Part shown: positions 37,269-46,518 of the stretch, piece after piece
Position numbering within the stretch: position 1 is the first letter of the stretch
How the letters are laid out: each line of letters starts with the position of its first letter
Assembly (NCBI GenBank): GCA_018806915.1
Contig: JAGKQI010000100.1
Span: 2,852,001 to 2,916,000, forward strand
Length of the DNA: 64,000 nt
Direction: 5' to 3'
DNA from: Phytophthora colocasiae
Taxonomy: Eukaryota > Oomycota > Peronosporomycetes > Peronosporales > Peronosporaceae
Notes under the pieces: generated by a model
Told to the model about the DNA's origin: nothing
Databases searched by the model: none
What the model saw: the letters and a program-made list of their open reading frames with translations, nothing else
Translations under genes and position numbers: made by a program

Positions 37269-38906
37269 TTACAGAGCACAGTGGTTGCTCATGGGCGTGA
37301 CAGAGAAGCCGTCGTGCTTGCCCTCGGCAATCTCGAGCTGAGCCGCGCGCTTGCGAGCCTGGTAGATGAAGCCAAAGGCCACCATGGCCGCACAAGCAGC
37401 ACCAGCAATAGCGAAGACCACGGTGGTCGACGCGCCAGTGCCGCTGCTCTGGGTGTTGACCTTCTGCACGTTGTCCTGTTGCTGAGGCTGGGCGTTGGTG
37501 CCACTGATGGTTGCGGCATCCTGGGTGGTCTGCTGCGTGGTCTCCTCCGCCTGCTGCACTCCAGTCTTGCCAGACTTCTTGGGCTCCTCCTGCTGCACCG
37601 AGCCGGACGAAGTGGAGTTGTTGTCAGCCGATCCCGAGCTCTGGTAAATCGCAGGCGTCTCAACCGGATCGGGGGTAGCCTCCGGAGTAGGAACAGCGGT
37701 GGGAGCTTCAGTCACAGGAACTTCCGTCGGGGTAGGCGCTTCAGTTGGTGCCTGGGTAGGCACTTCAGTTGGTGCCTGCGTAGGCGCATCAGTTGGTACC
37801 TGCGTAGGCGCTTCAGTTGGTGCCTGGGTTGGAGCTTCAGTTGGTGCCTGGGTAGGAGCTTCAGTTGGTGCCTGGGTAGGAGCTTCAGTTGGTGCCTGGG
37901 TAGGAGCTTGAGTTGGAACCTCAGTCGACTGCTGCTGTTGCTGGTCCTGGTTGGATCCGTTTTGCTGCTGTTGGTTCTGGTTGTTTTGCTGTTGCTGGTC
38001 CTGGTTGGAGTTGCCACCAATGGAGACGGAGACCTGGTTGGAGTTTCCGCCGACCGAGATGGACACTTGAGCGGAAAAGCTGAACTTGTCCTGGGCGTTG
38101 GACGTCACCACACCGAAGGTCTGCTCGTAGTCCTCACTTCTGTAGGGCGTGTCGAACATTTGGAAGTAGAACTTCTCGCTCAGGGAACTGCTCCACTGTT
38201 GGTACGCGTTGTAGAACTTTTCAGCTCCATCCACGCTACCGTAATTGCCCATCAGGGTGCCGCTCGAGGGCCAACCCGTTTCAGTCAGGATCAGCTTGTC
38301 GCCGAGGGTGCCTACCGCCGTCTGCCACTGGTTCTTTAGCACTTCGATAGCGGTGTCGGCCGTCGTTCCGGGGGTGAAGTACGGGTGGGCGTTCATACCG
38401 ATCAAGTCGCACTTGTCCACGAGATCCGACCAGCCCGCCACGGTGTTGTGGTTGATCACCTCCGTGTTGCGCTGGACCGAGCCGACAAGCACGCCCTCCG
38501 GCACCTGCGACTTGATCTGCTGGATGATGCTGATCATGTCGCTGGGGACGCTGGAGGCACCCGCCAAGTTCTCGTTTCCGACCATGATAGCGTACACACC
38601 ACCGGCCTGGGCAGCCTTAATAGCGGCGGCCATCTGCTCCTGGTAGTCGCTCTGCGGGTACGGGACACCGAGCATCGCCTTGAGGCCGGCGGCCGCAATG
38701 ATGGGGCCCATTTCCGTGTTGCCGAACTTGGAGATAAATGTACGGACGCTGTCAAAGCCGTGGTCGGCGATGGTCTTCATGTCGGCCTGAACCGAGGAAG
38801 CGTCCATGCCGGTGCCGTGGTTCGGGTCGTAGCAGACTCCGTTGGCGTCGACCTCCAACGAGACGAAAGCGAGGACGCCGACAACGAGGGGCGCGAAGAA
38901 CTTCAT
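37269..38906 (-). CDS. GH17 endo-1,3-beta-glucanase-like protein, membrane anchored (copy B)
   Basis: 545 aa, single exon, paralogue of copy A. Signal peptide MKFFAPLVVGVLAFVSLEVDA, then NGVCYDPNH. Catalytic Glu residues lie in VGNENLAG and LILTETGWPSSG. The catalytic domain is followed by a Gln/Asn-rich stretch (DQQQQNNQNQQQQ), then by an APTEAPTQ octapeptide array, a Ser/Thr-rich stretch, a transmembrane helix (VVFAIAGAACAAMVAFGF) and YQARKR. Copies A and B share the signal peptide, the catalytic domain, and the membrane helix plus stop-transfer sequence. Their stalks are unrelated, which suggests fast stalk evolution. Likely a wall-remodelling enzyme at the cell surface. Confidence 0.9.
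   Translation of the reverse strand: MKFFAPLVVGVLAFVSLEVDANGVCYDPNHGTGMDASSVQADMKTIADHGFDSVRTFISKFGNTEMGPIIAAAGLKAMLGVPYPQSDYQEQMAAAIKAAQAGGVYAIMVGNENLAGASSVPSDMISIIQQIKSQVPEGVLVGSVQRNTEVINHNTVAGWSDLVDKCDLIGMNAHPYFTPGTTADTAIEVLKNQWQTAVGTLGDKLILTETGWPSSGTLMGNYGSVDGAEKFYNAYQQWSSSLSEKFYFQMFDTPYRSEDYEQTFGVVTSNAQDKFSFSAQVSISVGGNSNQVSVSIGGNSNQDQQQQNNQNQQQQNGSNQDQQQQQSTEVPTQAPTQAPTEAPTQAPTEAPTQAPTEAPTQAPTEAPTQVPTDAPTQAPTEVPTQAPTEAPTPTEVPVTEAPTAVPTPEATPDPVETPAIYQSSGSADNNSTSSGSVQQEEPKKSGKTGVQQAEETTQQTTQDAATISGTNAQPQQQDNVQKVNTQSSGTGASTTVVFAIAGAACAAMVAFGFIYQARKRAAQLEIAEGKHDGFSVTPMSNHCAL
37735..37920 (-). repeat. 24-bp minisatellite encoding APTEAPTQ
   Basis: Inside GH17-B a 24-bp unit (GCTTCAGTTGGTGCCTGGGT on the plus strand, followed by four bases) is repeated about seven to eight times. 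Several central copies are identical and the edge copies are diverged (VPTD, EVPT variants). Each unit gives a Thr/Pro-rich octapeptide in the stalk. Copy number probably varies between strains. Confidence 0.9.
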
Positions 38907-38977
38907 GCTGTTGGCTGCTCAGTACTTCTCCAGGGAAAAGTAAGCTCTGTCCAATCTACTTGTCGAGACGGAGGTGA

Positions 38978-38995
38978 GAGTGGAAATGAGGCAAC
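38978..38995 (-). promoter_or_regulatory. initiator-like element of GH17 copy B
   Basis: On the minus strand the sequence GTTGCCTCATTTCCACTC resembles the oomycete initiator. It lies about 75-90 nt upstream of the ATG at 38906, a position comparable to that in GH17 copy A. Confidence 0.4.
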
Positions 38996-39582
38996 TGCAG
39001 GGAGCGTGACACCACCCCCACCGCAAACACAAGGTCAGGATACTTTACTGTGGAGATCAGCAACCTATCCAGCACAGCTCGCGCGAACACCAAACGGAAG
39101 GAGGTGGCGTGGGATGTGCAGAATCCGCCATGATGCAACGAGCGTTCAATTGTGGGGGTTTTGAGGTTCCAGACTTGATGATCTCAAGATTGGGCTTCGA
39201 TCTGCTCAATGTGAATTCCTCGTGTGTTGGCCACTATGGTCCATAGTATGGTATCATAGTTCGTTGACTTGTACACTACATGGACCAGGAAATTGCTAGC
39301 GGGGAGAGAACGAAAAGGCAGCGATGTTGGTGTCAAGGGCATATATAGCGAATATTTTTGAGCACATCATAAAGTTTCCAGCAGTGATGCTGGCGACTGC
39401 TTTACGCTGTCACGTTGTACACTAACAGCTACGCTACCATTGTCACTGGACCTGCGTTTGAGACGCCTTATACTTGCATGCGTTACATGTGAAGAGAACT
39501 CGAATACCGGTACTTGTACAAGTTGGTACATGCACACATGAAACGTAACGTTGCAGCCTTCGCCACCTAAAGTTACTGAAGT
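38996..39582. other. intergenic region left of the Mutator-like element
   Basis: About 590 bp with no supported gene. A short inverted repeat (ACTATGG, T, CCATAGT) lies near 39230-39247. The remainder is presumably GH17-B promoter sequence followed by the target site of the Mutator-like element. Confidence 0.5.
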
Positions 39583-39592
39583 GCTGGCTCAC

Positions 39593-39670
39593 GAGGAATT
39601 TCCATAAAGGAGTACCTAGCTACTGATTTTTGTTCTACCACACTAAATTGCAGTTGTCCAGTATACCGGT
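39593..39670 (+). repeat. left terminal inverted repeat of the MULE
   Basis: 78 bp, the inverse of 42327-42411. The outer 60 positions match with one difference, and the inner block GTTGTCCAGTATACCGGT matches perfectly. Relative to the right copy it lacks a 7-nt block between these parts. Confidence 0.93.
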
Positions 39671-39761
39671 ATTCTATCGCGCATCCACAATTAGCATTTC
39701 CTGTACGTCCCCACCCCTTCAACTCAAAAAGAGAAACGCAAATACTTTCACTCTCACTCCA

Positions 39762-41323
39762 ATGGCCAAGAACGCAGAGAAGAAGTCGACGTTTGGTACG
39801 TCTCCTTTCGAACTAGAAGAGGAACACCTTGGGAAAGCAGCTACCCTCGGCCTACTCCGACCAGATACGCTGCTTGAGTCATCTGACTCCTCTCATGAAC
39901 TATTCGGCGTCGCGTATGACAAATACAGAAACATTGGTACCGAAACGTTTGGTTCACAGAAAGCGATTCAAACCAGGGTCAAATTGCTGGCAGAACAGTG
40001 CGGGTTTCAGATTCGCGTTCATAGTAGCTGTACCCGGCGGAACAACTCAGGTAACGCTAAGTACGTCTGTAAGAAGTTACACGGCCAACAATACACGGAC
40101 AAATCTACACCAGCTAGTGAACTCGTATGTCCGTTTTTCGTGAACGTATTTGGTCGCGAGGGTGAATGGAAGATTACTCGCGCTAACTTTTGCCACAATC
40201 ATCTCTTGAATGTCGGCTTTAGTAGTCGTCCGCCTATGGAAAGCTCACTTGAACGCCCTGAACGCGACTTGCGCAACACAACCCGACAGATCAGCACAGC
40301 TACATCGCTAGTTGAACGAGAGATGCTACCGACTTACAATGGCAGTACTAGTGGCATGACATCTGCTTCAATCCAAGCTTTTCTTCTGACAAAGGGAATT
40401 CGCTTATCACCAAGTCAAATTTCGCGATTAAAACAAGACATTGACGATAAACTTCGTGGAGACAGACTGGAAAGTTTCCAGAAATTGGAGGCTTATCTCG
40501 AACGTTTAGCCAGCGAGAACCCTGGTACGTTATGGTTGTTCGAAAAAAGAACCCAACAGGGTTTTTAAGCGAGCATGCCTCTTCTCAAACCTCGGCATTC
40601 ACATGGCTACGCGCGCAAAAAACTGTACGGGTTCGACGGGGCACATTTGAAAGGGAAATGAACAAGTACGGTGTCTATCTTGTGGCTACAGCTAAAGATT
40701 TCAACAACAACATCATTCCGTTTGGTTTTGCTCTTGTTCCAAAGGAAAATTTCTGATCATTGGGTCTGGTTTTTGAACGCCGTTAAAGAAGCCCTTAAGT
40801 AATCCTGCCAAGTTTACCGCTGTTTCGGACCGACAGAAAGGATTACTTGCTGCGGTCAAGACGGTGTTTCCGGTGGCAGGGCATCGCTTTTGTCTCCATC
40901 ATATTTTATCTAACCTCGCAGACGCAAGAATTTCTCTAGCACCTGAAGAGCGTGGACTTGTGTGTAAAATGACTAGAAGTGACTGTGAAAACGACTTTAA
41001 CACCTTTCGATCGATTTTAGAGGAAACGAAGCCAGGCGCAGGGGAGAGACTTGATGATGATACCGCGCGAAAATTGGGTAAAGTACAAATTTCTCGAGAC
41101 TTTTAACGTTCCCACTTATGGAGAGATTACCTCTAATCTCTCTGAACAAGCCAATAATTGGATTGGAGATCAGTGTCGGAGTGCTAAACCTTTAGATGCG
41201 TTTAATCTGTATGTCATGAAGCTCAATGACTTAGCTGCTGACCGGCGCAGTTTGGCATCAGATTGGACTTTCAAGTTTTGTGGTGAAAGTTTGGTGCCGA
41301 TGTTAAGGAAAAAAGCGTGCTGA
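39762..41323 (+). pseudogene. MULE transposase, frameshifted
   Basis: The first frame (39762-40568, 268 aa) carries a FAR1/WRKY-GCM1-like N-terminal domain with Cys and His ligands (VHSSCTRR...VCPFFVNV...CHNHLL). After it the frame changes several times. Shifted frames keep the MULE DDE core: DGAHLKG with the first Asp at about 40638, SDRQKG with the second Asp at about 40828, FCLHHILSNL, and NLSEQANNW with the Glu at about 41140. A SWIM-like zinc remnant (CTCGNWQD...HAVYAA) lies at about 41450-41510. Frameshifts lie near 40560, 40620, 40755, 40860 and 41075. Not expected to be active. Confidence 0.85.
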
Positions 41324-41893
41324 GTTAGCACAGGCAAGCCAATTTTGTGAGCAGAAGCCGTGCATGGCAGGTGGATACCTTGTGATTTAAAGGCTCTGTT
41401 TCGAGGGGAGGGTTTGGTGCACCCATGGATGTTTGTAGACCTCCTGCCCAAACTTGCACGTGTGGGAACTGGCAGGACATGTTATTCCTTGCGCATGCAG
41501 TATACGCAGCAACAATCGACGGCCAGGATATTGAATCTTTGTATGACAAAAAACCTATTGTCCATACAGCATTTCCAACAGACATACAGCAGAGCATTTC
41601 GCCCCTGGCCAACTACCTGCACGCTACTACGGGACACGACATTGCTCATGCCACCAATTGTAGCGAATCTACCAGAACAAGGCAAACGTGGGTTAAAGCC
41701 TGGACCCAAGCCCAAACACAAACGCAAGACTGCAAAGAGAAAGGCATAAAGCAGCAACACGAGATATATAGGCAAGACTCAGAGCATTGGATATTTACAT
41801 AGTCACCTGTATTTCTTACATTTAAAAGTGCAATTATTGCATTGAGCGCTATCTAGATCAACATGGGTCAGCACCACACGAATTTTTGCAATG

Positions 41894-42302
41894 CGACAGC
41901 GGCGACACGTCCTGCAAGTGAAGTTCTTGCAGCCTCTCCGATGAGTCATTACCACTCAGGATAGCTGCCTGCACGGTCGCACCGTACGCCACAGCCTTGT
42001 CTTGGTGAATCATCTTGTTAGGTTCCTTGTCGTTGAAGAAATTCGACGGCTCTCTGACGCTTAGAGTCGCGCAAAACCTCTCTATCGTCTTGCAGAAGAA
42101 GTCGCCGCGAAGTTGATACCGTCGAAGAGAGAGTTGATCTCGACGTAAACCTAAGTTGGCAACGACAGCGTACGCTTACACACTTGGAGGCCGTCAGCAA
42201 ACAACGAAAAGCGCGCTGGTTCTTCGTGATGTCCTTCCAGTGCTTGCGCTTGAGAACCTGCGTGAAGATGACCATCAGGCGATTGTCTACGTCCTCACTT
42301 GG
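41894..42302 (-). pseudogene. captured HSP70 gene fragment inside the MULE
   Basis: Minus-strand fragment of a cytosolic-type HSP70, about 409 bp, broken over three frames. In order: SEDVDNRL, then [20 protein letters not shown] (HSP70 has FKRKxKKDIxxNxRALRRL), [17 protein letters not shown] (HSP70 IEIDSLFDGIDF), FFCKTIE and VLRDSK, then [10 protein letters not shown] and [15 protein letters not shown], ending near LQDVSPLS. The segment between LRDSK and FFN, which in HSP70 carries VVLVGGSTRIPKV, is missing, as are both flanks of the gene. It is 24 bp from the inner edge of the right TIR. No intact HSP70 lies in this window, so the donor gene is elsewhere. Confidence 0.85.
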
Positions 42303-42326
42303 ATACTTTGAATTTGACCGATGCAA

Positions 42327-42411
42327 ACCGGTATACTGGACAACTTCGAAATGCAATTTGGTGTGGTAGAACAAAAATCAGTAGCTAGGTACTCCTTTAT
42401 GGAAATTCCTC
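42327..42411 (-). repeat. right terminal inverted repeat of the MULE
   Basis: 85 bp, the inverse of the left TIR with one substitution in the outer part and a 7-nt insertion (TTTCGAA in element orientation) relative to the left copy. Confidence 0.93.
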
Positions 42412-42421
42412 GCTGGCTCAC

Positions 42422-42950
42422 TTTGCGCTTTTTCAAGCAAGTGGATAGGCTGTTGTTGTGCTCTCTGCGAAAATCGGAGGAGCTGTCGACGAACGACGGA
42501 CGTGGAGCTCGTTGAAGTCACGCCGTAAAGGCTGGATAAGCGTCGTAATTGTACTCGTGGATAGTATCTATCCACTGGATACATTGTGCTTCGTTACGAG
42601 CGAGCCGCGTACTTGTATCAATGTGTCGTAAGATAGATGCCATCTAACGACGTTAGATTAGTTAGACTAACGTTGTATCATGGTATGCTTCTTCTGTACG
42701 TGTGCGTCGAAGGTCGGCGCGAAAGTTCTACGTGCATCCGCCAAGAATCTATCTACTGCAAACGAAGCGGAAATAGCTCAGTGAAAACGTAGTGCGCTCA
42801 GCTAACAATATCGATACGATCAGGTTCGCAAGACGCGACTCTCACTTGTTCCGCGTCTGAGCGCACAGTCATGACCAGCACAGCTCTTCTAAGATTTCAG
42901 AACGCAGTCGGAGTCTCAAGCTAAGGCGTATTCCCATATTAGTCTGCGCA
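42422..42950. other. region right of the MULE, no supported gene
   Basis: 529 bp. Contains an inverted repeat ATCTAACG, A, CGTTAGAT at about 42641-42657. No coding signal until the arrestin pseudogene starts. Confidence 0.5.
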
Positions 42951-43885
42951 ATGCCCAATGTCAAGTGGACCTTTCGCGTAGCGCTGGATCGGAGAGCTAC
43001 CACGAAGGGGACAACCTTCAAGCCAATGTCGTCTTGTGCGTCATGGAACCTCTTCACTGCAATGGAAAGTGGTTAAAACAGCTTGTGCGGATGCAATTAT
43101 GATAATGCTACCTCTTGTACAGGCATACGCGTTGAAGAGAAAGTTACGTGGTCGGAGAAGACGTCACGACGTGCAGGAGATGAAGTATACACTCGGCAGA
43201 ACGAGTTTCTGAACGAGAAGGTGTTTAGTTTAATCTTGACTGGGGTCTTTTGCCTGAACTAACGAGATAATTCACAGATAATCGTCGCAAAACATCGAGG
43301 ATGTACGGCCCAGGCGAGTACGTCTTCCCCGTCGTCTACCAGCTTCACAGTACCCTTCCCGCCAGTTTCCACCACAAATTCCACCCTGTTGGTCCCTACA
43401 ACAGCGTACACACACAACTTGCCTACGTATTTCACGTGTGTTTGAACGCGAACCAAGATGTTATGGTGGAAGCACAACGGGAGATCGTTATGCAGAACGC
43501 TGTGGTTCCCAATAGACCTCTCAAGACGATTCAAGAAGCCTTACCGCTGTCGGCAACGTTAGACAAAGCAGCTTATCACTCTGGCGGATCATTGCGACTG
43601 GGTCTGTAGCCTACAGACAGTCGCAATGCACTCACCGTGACTATGAGACTCTACGAGGACATTAGTATCACGGTGGCGCCATCGCAGCAGGACGAGATCA
43701 GCAGGTTACTGTATGAGCGAAGTTTTCAGATTGCAGCGGGGACAACAACCTTTGAGCTGGTTCTGGAACTGCCAAAGGTCGAGAAGAGCTTCAGTTCCAG
43801 CTTTGTGAACCATAGACACCGCTTGACTGTGGCGAGTTTATCGCCAAACAGCAACGGAGTTGCCAAGACCGATATGGCTTTGTGA
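42951..43885 (+). pseudogene. arrestin-like pseudogene
   Basis: Parts align along the whole arrestin family. The start MPNVKWTFRVALDR should continue to ESYHEGDNLQANVVLCVMEPL, but a one-base deletion separates the two frames near 43001. A second exon begins at about 43125 with GIRVEEKVTWSE. A third begins at about 43279 and has GPGEYVFPVVYQLHSTLPASF. An in-frame TAG at 43607-43609 interrupts the C-domain, which resumes in the same frame with RNALTVTMRLYEDISI. The final strand block (VEVRCKF...in the paralogues) is lost; the frame ends in an unrelated tail. It sits between arrestin 2/GH17-B and arrestin 3. Confidence 0.85.
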
Positions 43886-44717
43886 TTCTGTAGACGACTG
43901 TGTGGACTAACAAGAATCTACTGTCGGTATGTTGCTGCGGGATGCTCGAAAGGCGGCATCACCGCTGAGGAACCTCCATGCGGAAACCAAGCACAGAAGT
44001 AGCCATCCCAGGTGTGAGTGATTTTGCAACAGAGAAAAGAAAATTTTTCTACTTGAGCTTCAATATTCCTGTTACGACCGTCAGAACTGTAGCGATAGGC
44101 AAACTCAAACGGAAATATGTATAAAACGTCTCACGACAGTTCTATTTTAATGCTATTTTGAGTAAAGGCCCATTGGACGGGCACGATAGCTCGTCCGATA
44201 TTTTTGCAAAGATGTGCATAATTTGGCCCGCCTCTCACTCTCACCCTTTTATCTTGATACTCGATCGTTACGGTTATCCCCCTTGATATGCTGAAAATAG
44301 AGAGGATTTTCTTGATCGCAGCAAACGGTGCTTCTGTCCGATTTCTTCTGTTCACACCGCTGCAATGACCTAACAAATGCCGTTCTCAACTGTCGTCAAC
44401 CCAAACGCATGCACAACTTGTGCAGAGAAAGAATGCCTTGTGCCACAAGGCATTCTTTCTCTCCAGAGCAGTTCAAACCCGCTGATTTATAACCGTGTTT
44501 TCCCTTCATCATTTATTTTATGCGATTTGCAAAACGTATATAAAACGGGCGCGCTCTTTCTGTTCCCACCTTGCTTCAAGGTCAATGATTGGCCAAAACT
44601 CACACTATGCCGAAGTCTCACTTGTTGCCTTCGAGGTGGCACCGCTTCCCTGCCTCAATGCGCTCACTCGACAATTCGCTCGAAGAAGCCACCGCCAGAA
44701 TAAACCAATCAACAGAC
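43886..44717. other. intergenic region with a perfect hairpin and a possible gene fragment
   Basis: 832 bp. Holds the perfect inverted repeat at 44424-44462 (listed separately). A minus-strand open frame at 44131-44376 contains RVRVRGGPNYA, reminiscent of the RRGGPNYQ segment of ATP-citrate lyase, but it is too short and diverged for a firm call. Confidence 0.4.
44424..44462. repeat. perfect inverted repeat, 19-bp arms, 1-nt loop
   Basis: Left arm 44424-44442 (AGAGAAAGAATGCCTTGTG), centre 44443, right arm 44444-44462, exactly complementary. It lies about 255 bp upstream of arrestin 3. It could be a cruciform or hairpin former, a protein-binding palindrome, or the scar of a small foldback element. 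Confidence 0.9.
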
Positions 44718-45932
44718 ATGGGCAAAGTAGCAAAAGCTCTAGGCCTCGGTGTAAAAGGCAGCCTCACAGTGACACTGGATCGCTCACACTATCTCGCAGG
44801 AGACCTATTGCATGGCACCGTTGTGCTAAGCGTCACAGAACCTCTGGACTTCACTTCACTTGCTCTTCGTATTTGTGGCAAAGAACTGCTTACATGGACT
44901 GAAGGTGGTGGTCAAGCTGCTGCCGTCTACCTGAGAGAACACATGCATCTGGACGAAGAGGTACGGCGGTCTCAATTATAACGAAAGGAGTAATTTTTAC
45001 CTAATTTTTTTTTATGAATACTCCAGATTGTACTGAGTTCGGAGCCGCAATCATGTCAACCTGGAGAGTACGTGTACCCGATCTACTTCCAGTTGACCGA
45101 CACTTTGCCCAATTCCTTTCATATCTCGGGTCGAGACGCCGGTGTCATGTGTCGTATCGATGCGTCATTGAGCTATTCAACCACAGCTGTGATGACAGTT
45201 AAGGGCAAGTTTTGCGCCGACTTGGAATCCAAGAAATCCTTCATCGTGCAACAACCTCCCGTTGGCAAACCTGTGCAGTCTCTGGAGGACTCGGCGACGT
45301 CCGATATCCACATGCTGCGACTTATGAAGAAGGGAACGTGCACTGTATCGGCTCAACTACCCAGCAACGTCCACGTCGCTGGAGATGTACTGCTGGCACA
45401 GACTCAAGTGAAAAATGACACATCGAAGGACATGAGCAAAGTGTCTATGATGCTATACGAGGACGTTACGGTGGATTTGGGCACAACGAACCAAAAGTCG
45501 GAAGGATCCACATGTGTCACCTGCCAGGATTTCCCAGGCGTCCAAGCTGGAAAAACGCTTGAGCAGGTGCTGGGCCTGCCTCTAGTCACCAAGACGACTC
45601 CGTCTCGGCCGGTGACTGCAGCAATTGAGTCGCATTTCGTGACGACCAAGTATCGCTTGGTGATCAAGTGCAAATTCCGCCTTTGTCGCAGCGTCTCAGT
45701 GGATTTCCCGGTTGAAATCCTTCGGAAGGTGGTTCTTGGCACCTCGTACGCCCCTGCAGCTGCAACTCTACCTGCAGTTGCTGCTGCAGTCGCCTCGCCG
45801 TCGGATGCAGACGTGGAAGTAATGCAGGCGGTGGCCGTCGCGCCCAGGAGAAAATCAGCCAGTGACGGACGGAGCACGAGGAGTTCTAGAAGTTCCAGGA
45901 ACTCAATCCGGTCGCCGACAATTCTGGACTAA
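44718..45932 (+). CDS. arrestin-like protein 3
   Basis: Exons 44718-44960 and 45027-45932 encode 382 aa. The 66-nt intron follows HLDEE (phase 0). The start MGKVAKALGLGVKGSLTVTL matches the paralogues. N-domain: LDRSHYLAGDLLHGTVVLSV and QPGEYVYPIYFQLTDTLPNSF. C-domain: CTVSAQLPSNVHVAGDVLLA and YRLVIKCKFRLCRSVSVDFPV. The C-terminal 70 residues are Ala-rich then Arg/Ser-rich (RSTRSSRSSRNSIRS), a plausible phosphorylation target. No PPxY motif. Probably a trafficking adaptor; inferred from family only. Confidence 0.85.
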
Positions 45933-46518
45933 ATGGGTAAAGTGAGCACTGGTGACGTATTTACATGATGGGGAGCTGGAAAGCGTTATATATTAGGACA
46001 AGACGAGGTGTTGTCGATGTGATGGCATCACGGTGATGCACTGTGTAGGGAAAGAACCGAACTGGTCGTAGCGTCATATAGTAAGAGGATGGATAATGGA
46101 GCCGTGATCGACTGCCGAAATAGTTCTATTAGTCGATCACGGCTTGACAACGTTCGAAAACTAGCTTTCGTACGAACATTGTCAAGGGCTGCAGAATTCC
46201 TTGCGATCGTTTTGAAATCAAGCTGATAGTTGGCTTGAAGCGTTGTTCAACTACGGCAAGGATCAAGGCGATTTCGCCAAAAATGACAGGCTCTTACCAC
46301 TCTGCCATTCATAGTACAGGAGACCTGCAGGAAGGCAAACCGGACGAGAGAGCAAGAACTCATCATTGCGGCGTCTCTGTCCCCAAGCTTGAGCGGGTGC
46401 GACGTCCACTTCCGTGCGACGAGCTCTTCTTGAGTGGCCAGTAACAGAGACGTCGCAAGGGCACACAACTCAAATTGCTTTGCGCTTGGAAGAAGACCCT
46501 AGTAATAACTCAGCAACA
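45933..46518. other. intergenic region with two adjacent inverted repeats
   Basis: 586 bp between arrestins 3 and 4. Contains two consecutive stem-loops at 46101-46186 (listed separately). No gene was supported. Confidence 0.5.
46101..46186. repeat. two abutting inverted repeats
   Basis: The first pair is GCCGTGATCGACT at 46101-46113 with its perfect complement at 46131-46143 (17-nt loop). The second pair is CTTGACAACGTTCG at 46143-46156 with a one-mismatch complement at 46173-46186 (16-nt loop). The two stems share base 46143. Confidence 0.9.

Larger units (their letters stand above)
39583..42421. mobile_element. complete Mutator-like (MULE) DNA transposon with TSD
   Basis: The element runs from 39593 to 42411 (2819 bp) and is flanked by the perfect 10-bp direct repeat GCTGGCTCAC at 39583-39592 and 42412-42421, the size expected for MULE target duplications. 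Terminal inverted repeats of 78 and 85 bp begin GAGGAATTTCCATAAAGG. Inside are a broken transposase reading rightward and a broken HSP70 fragment on the opposite strand next to the right TIR. The intact TSD and nearly identical TIR ends argue for a fairly recent insertion, although the transposase is already frameshifted. Confidence 0.93.

Noticed and set aside
37281..38339. 352-codon plus-strand open frame
   Set aside because: Antisense of GH17-B; it is long only because the APTEAPTQ repeat and codon bias suppress stops on the other strand. Its Gly/Val-rich repeat translation has no domain.
38385..39164. 259-codon plus-strand open frame
   Set aside because: Antisense of the GH17-B catalytic domain and its promoter; Asp/His/Val-rich shadow composition.
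42018..42374. 118-codon minus-strand open frame taken as a second MULE gene
   Set aside because: It is a composite of TIR sequence, one frame of the HSP70 fragment and shifted HSP70 sequence; not a gene of the element.
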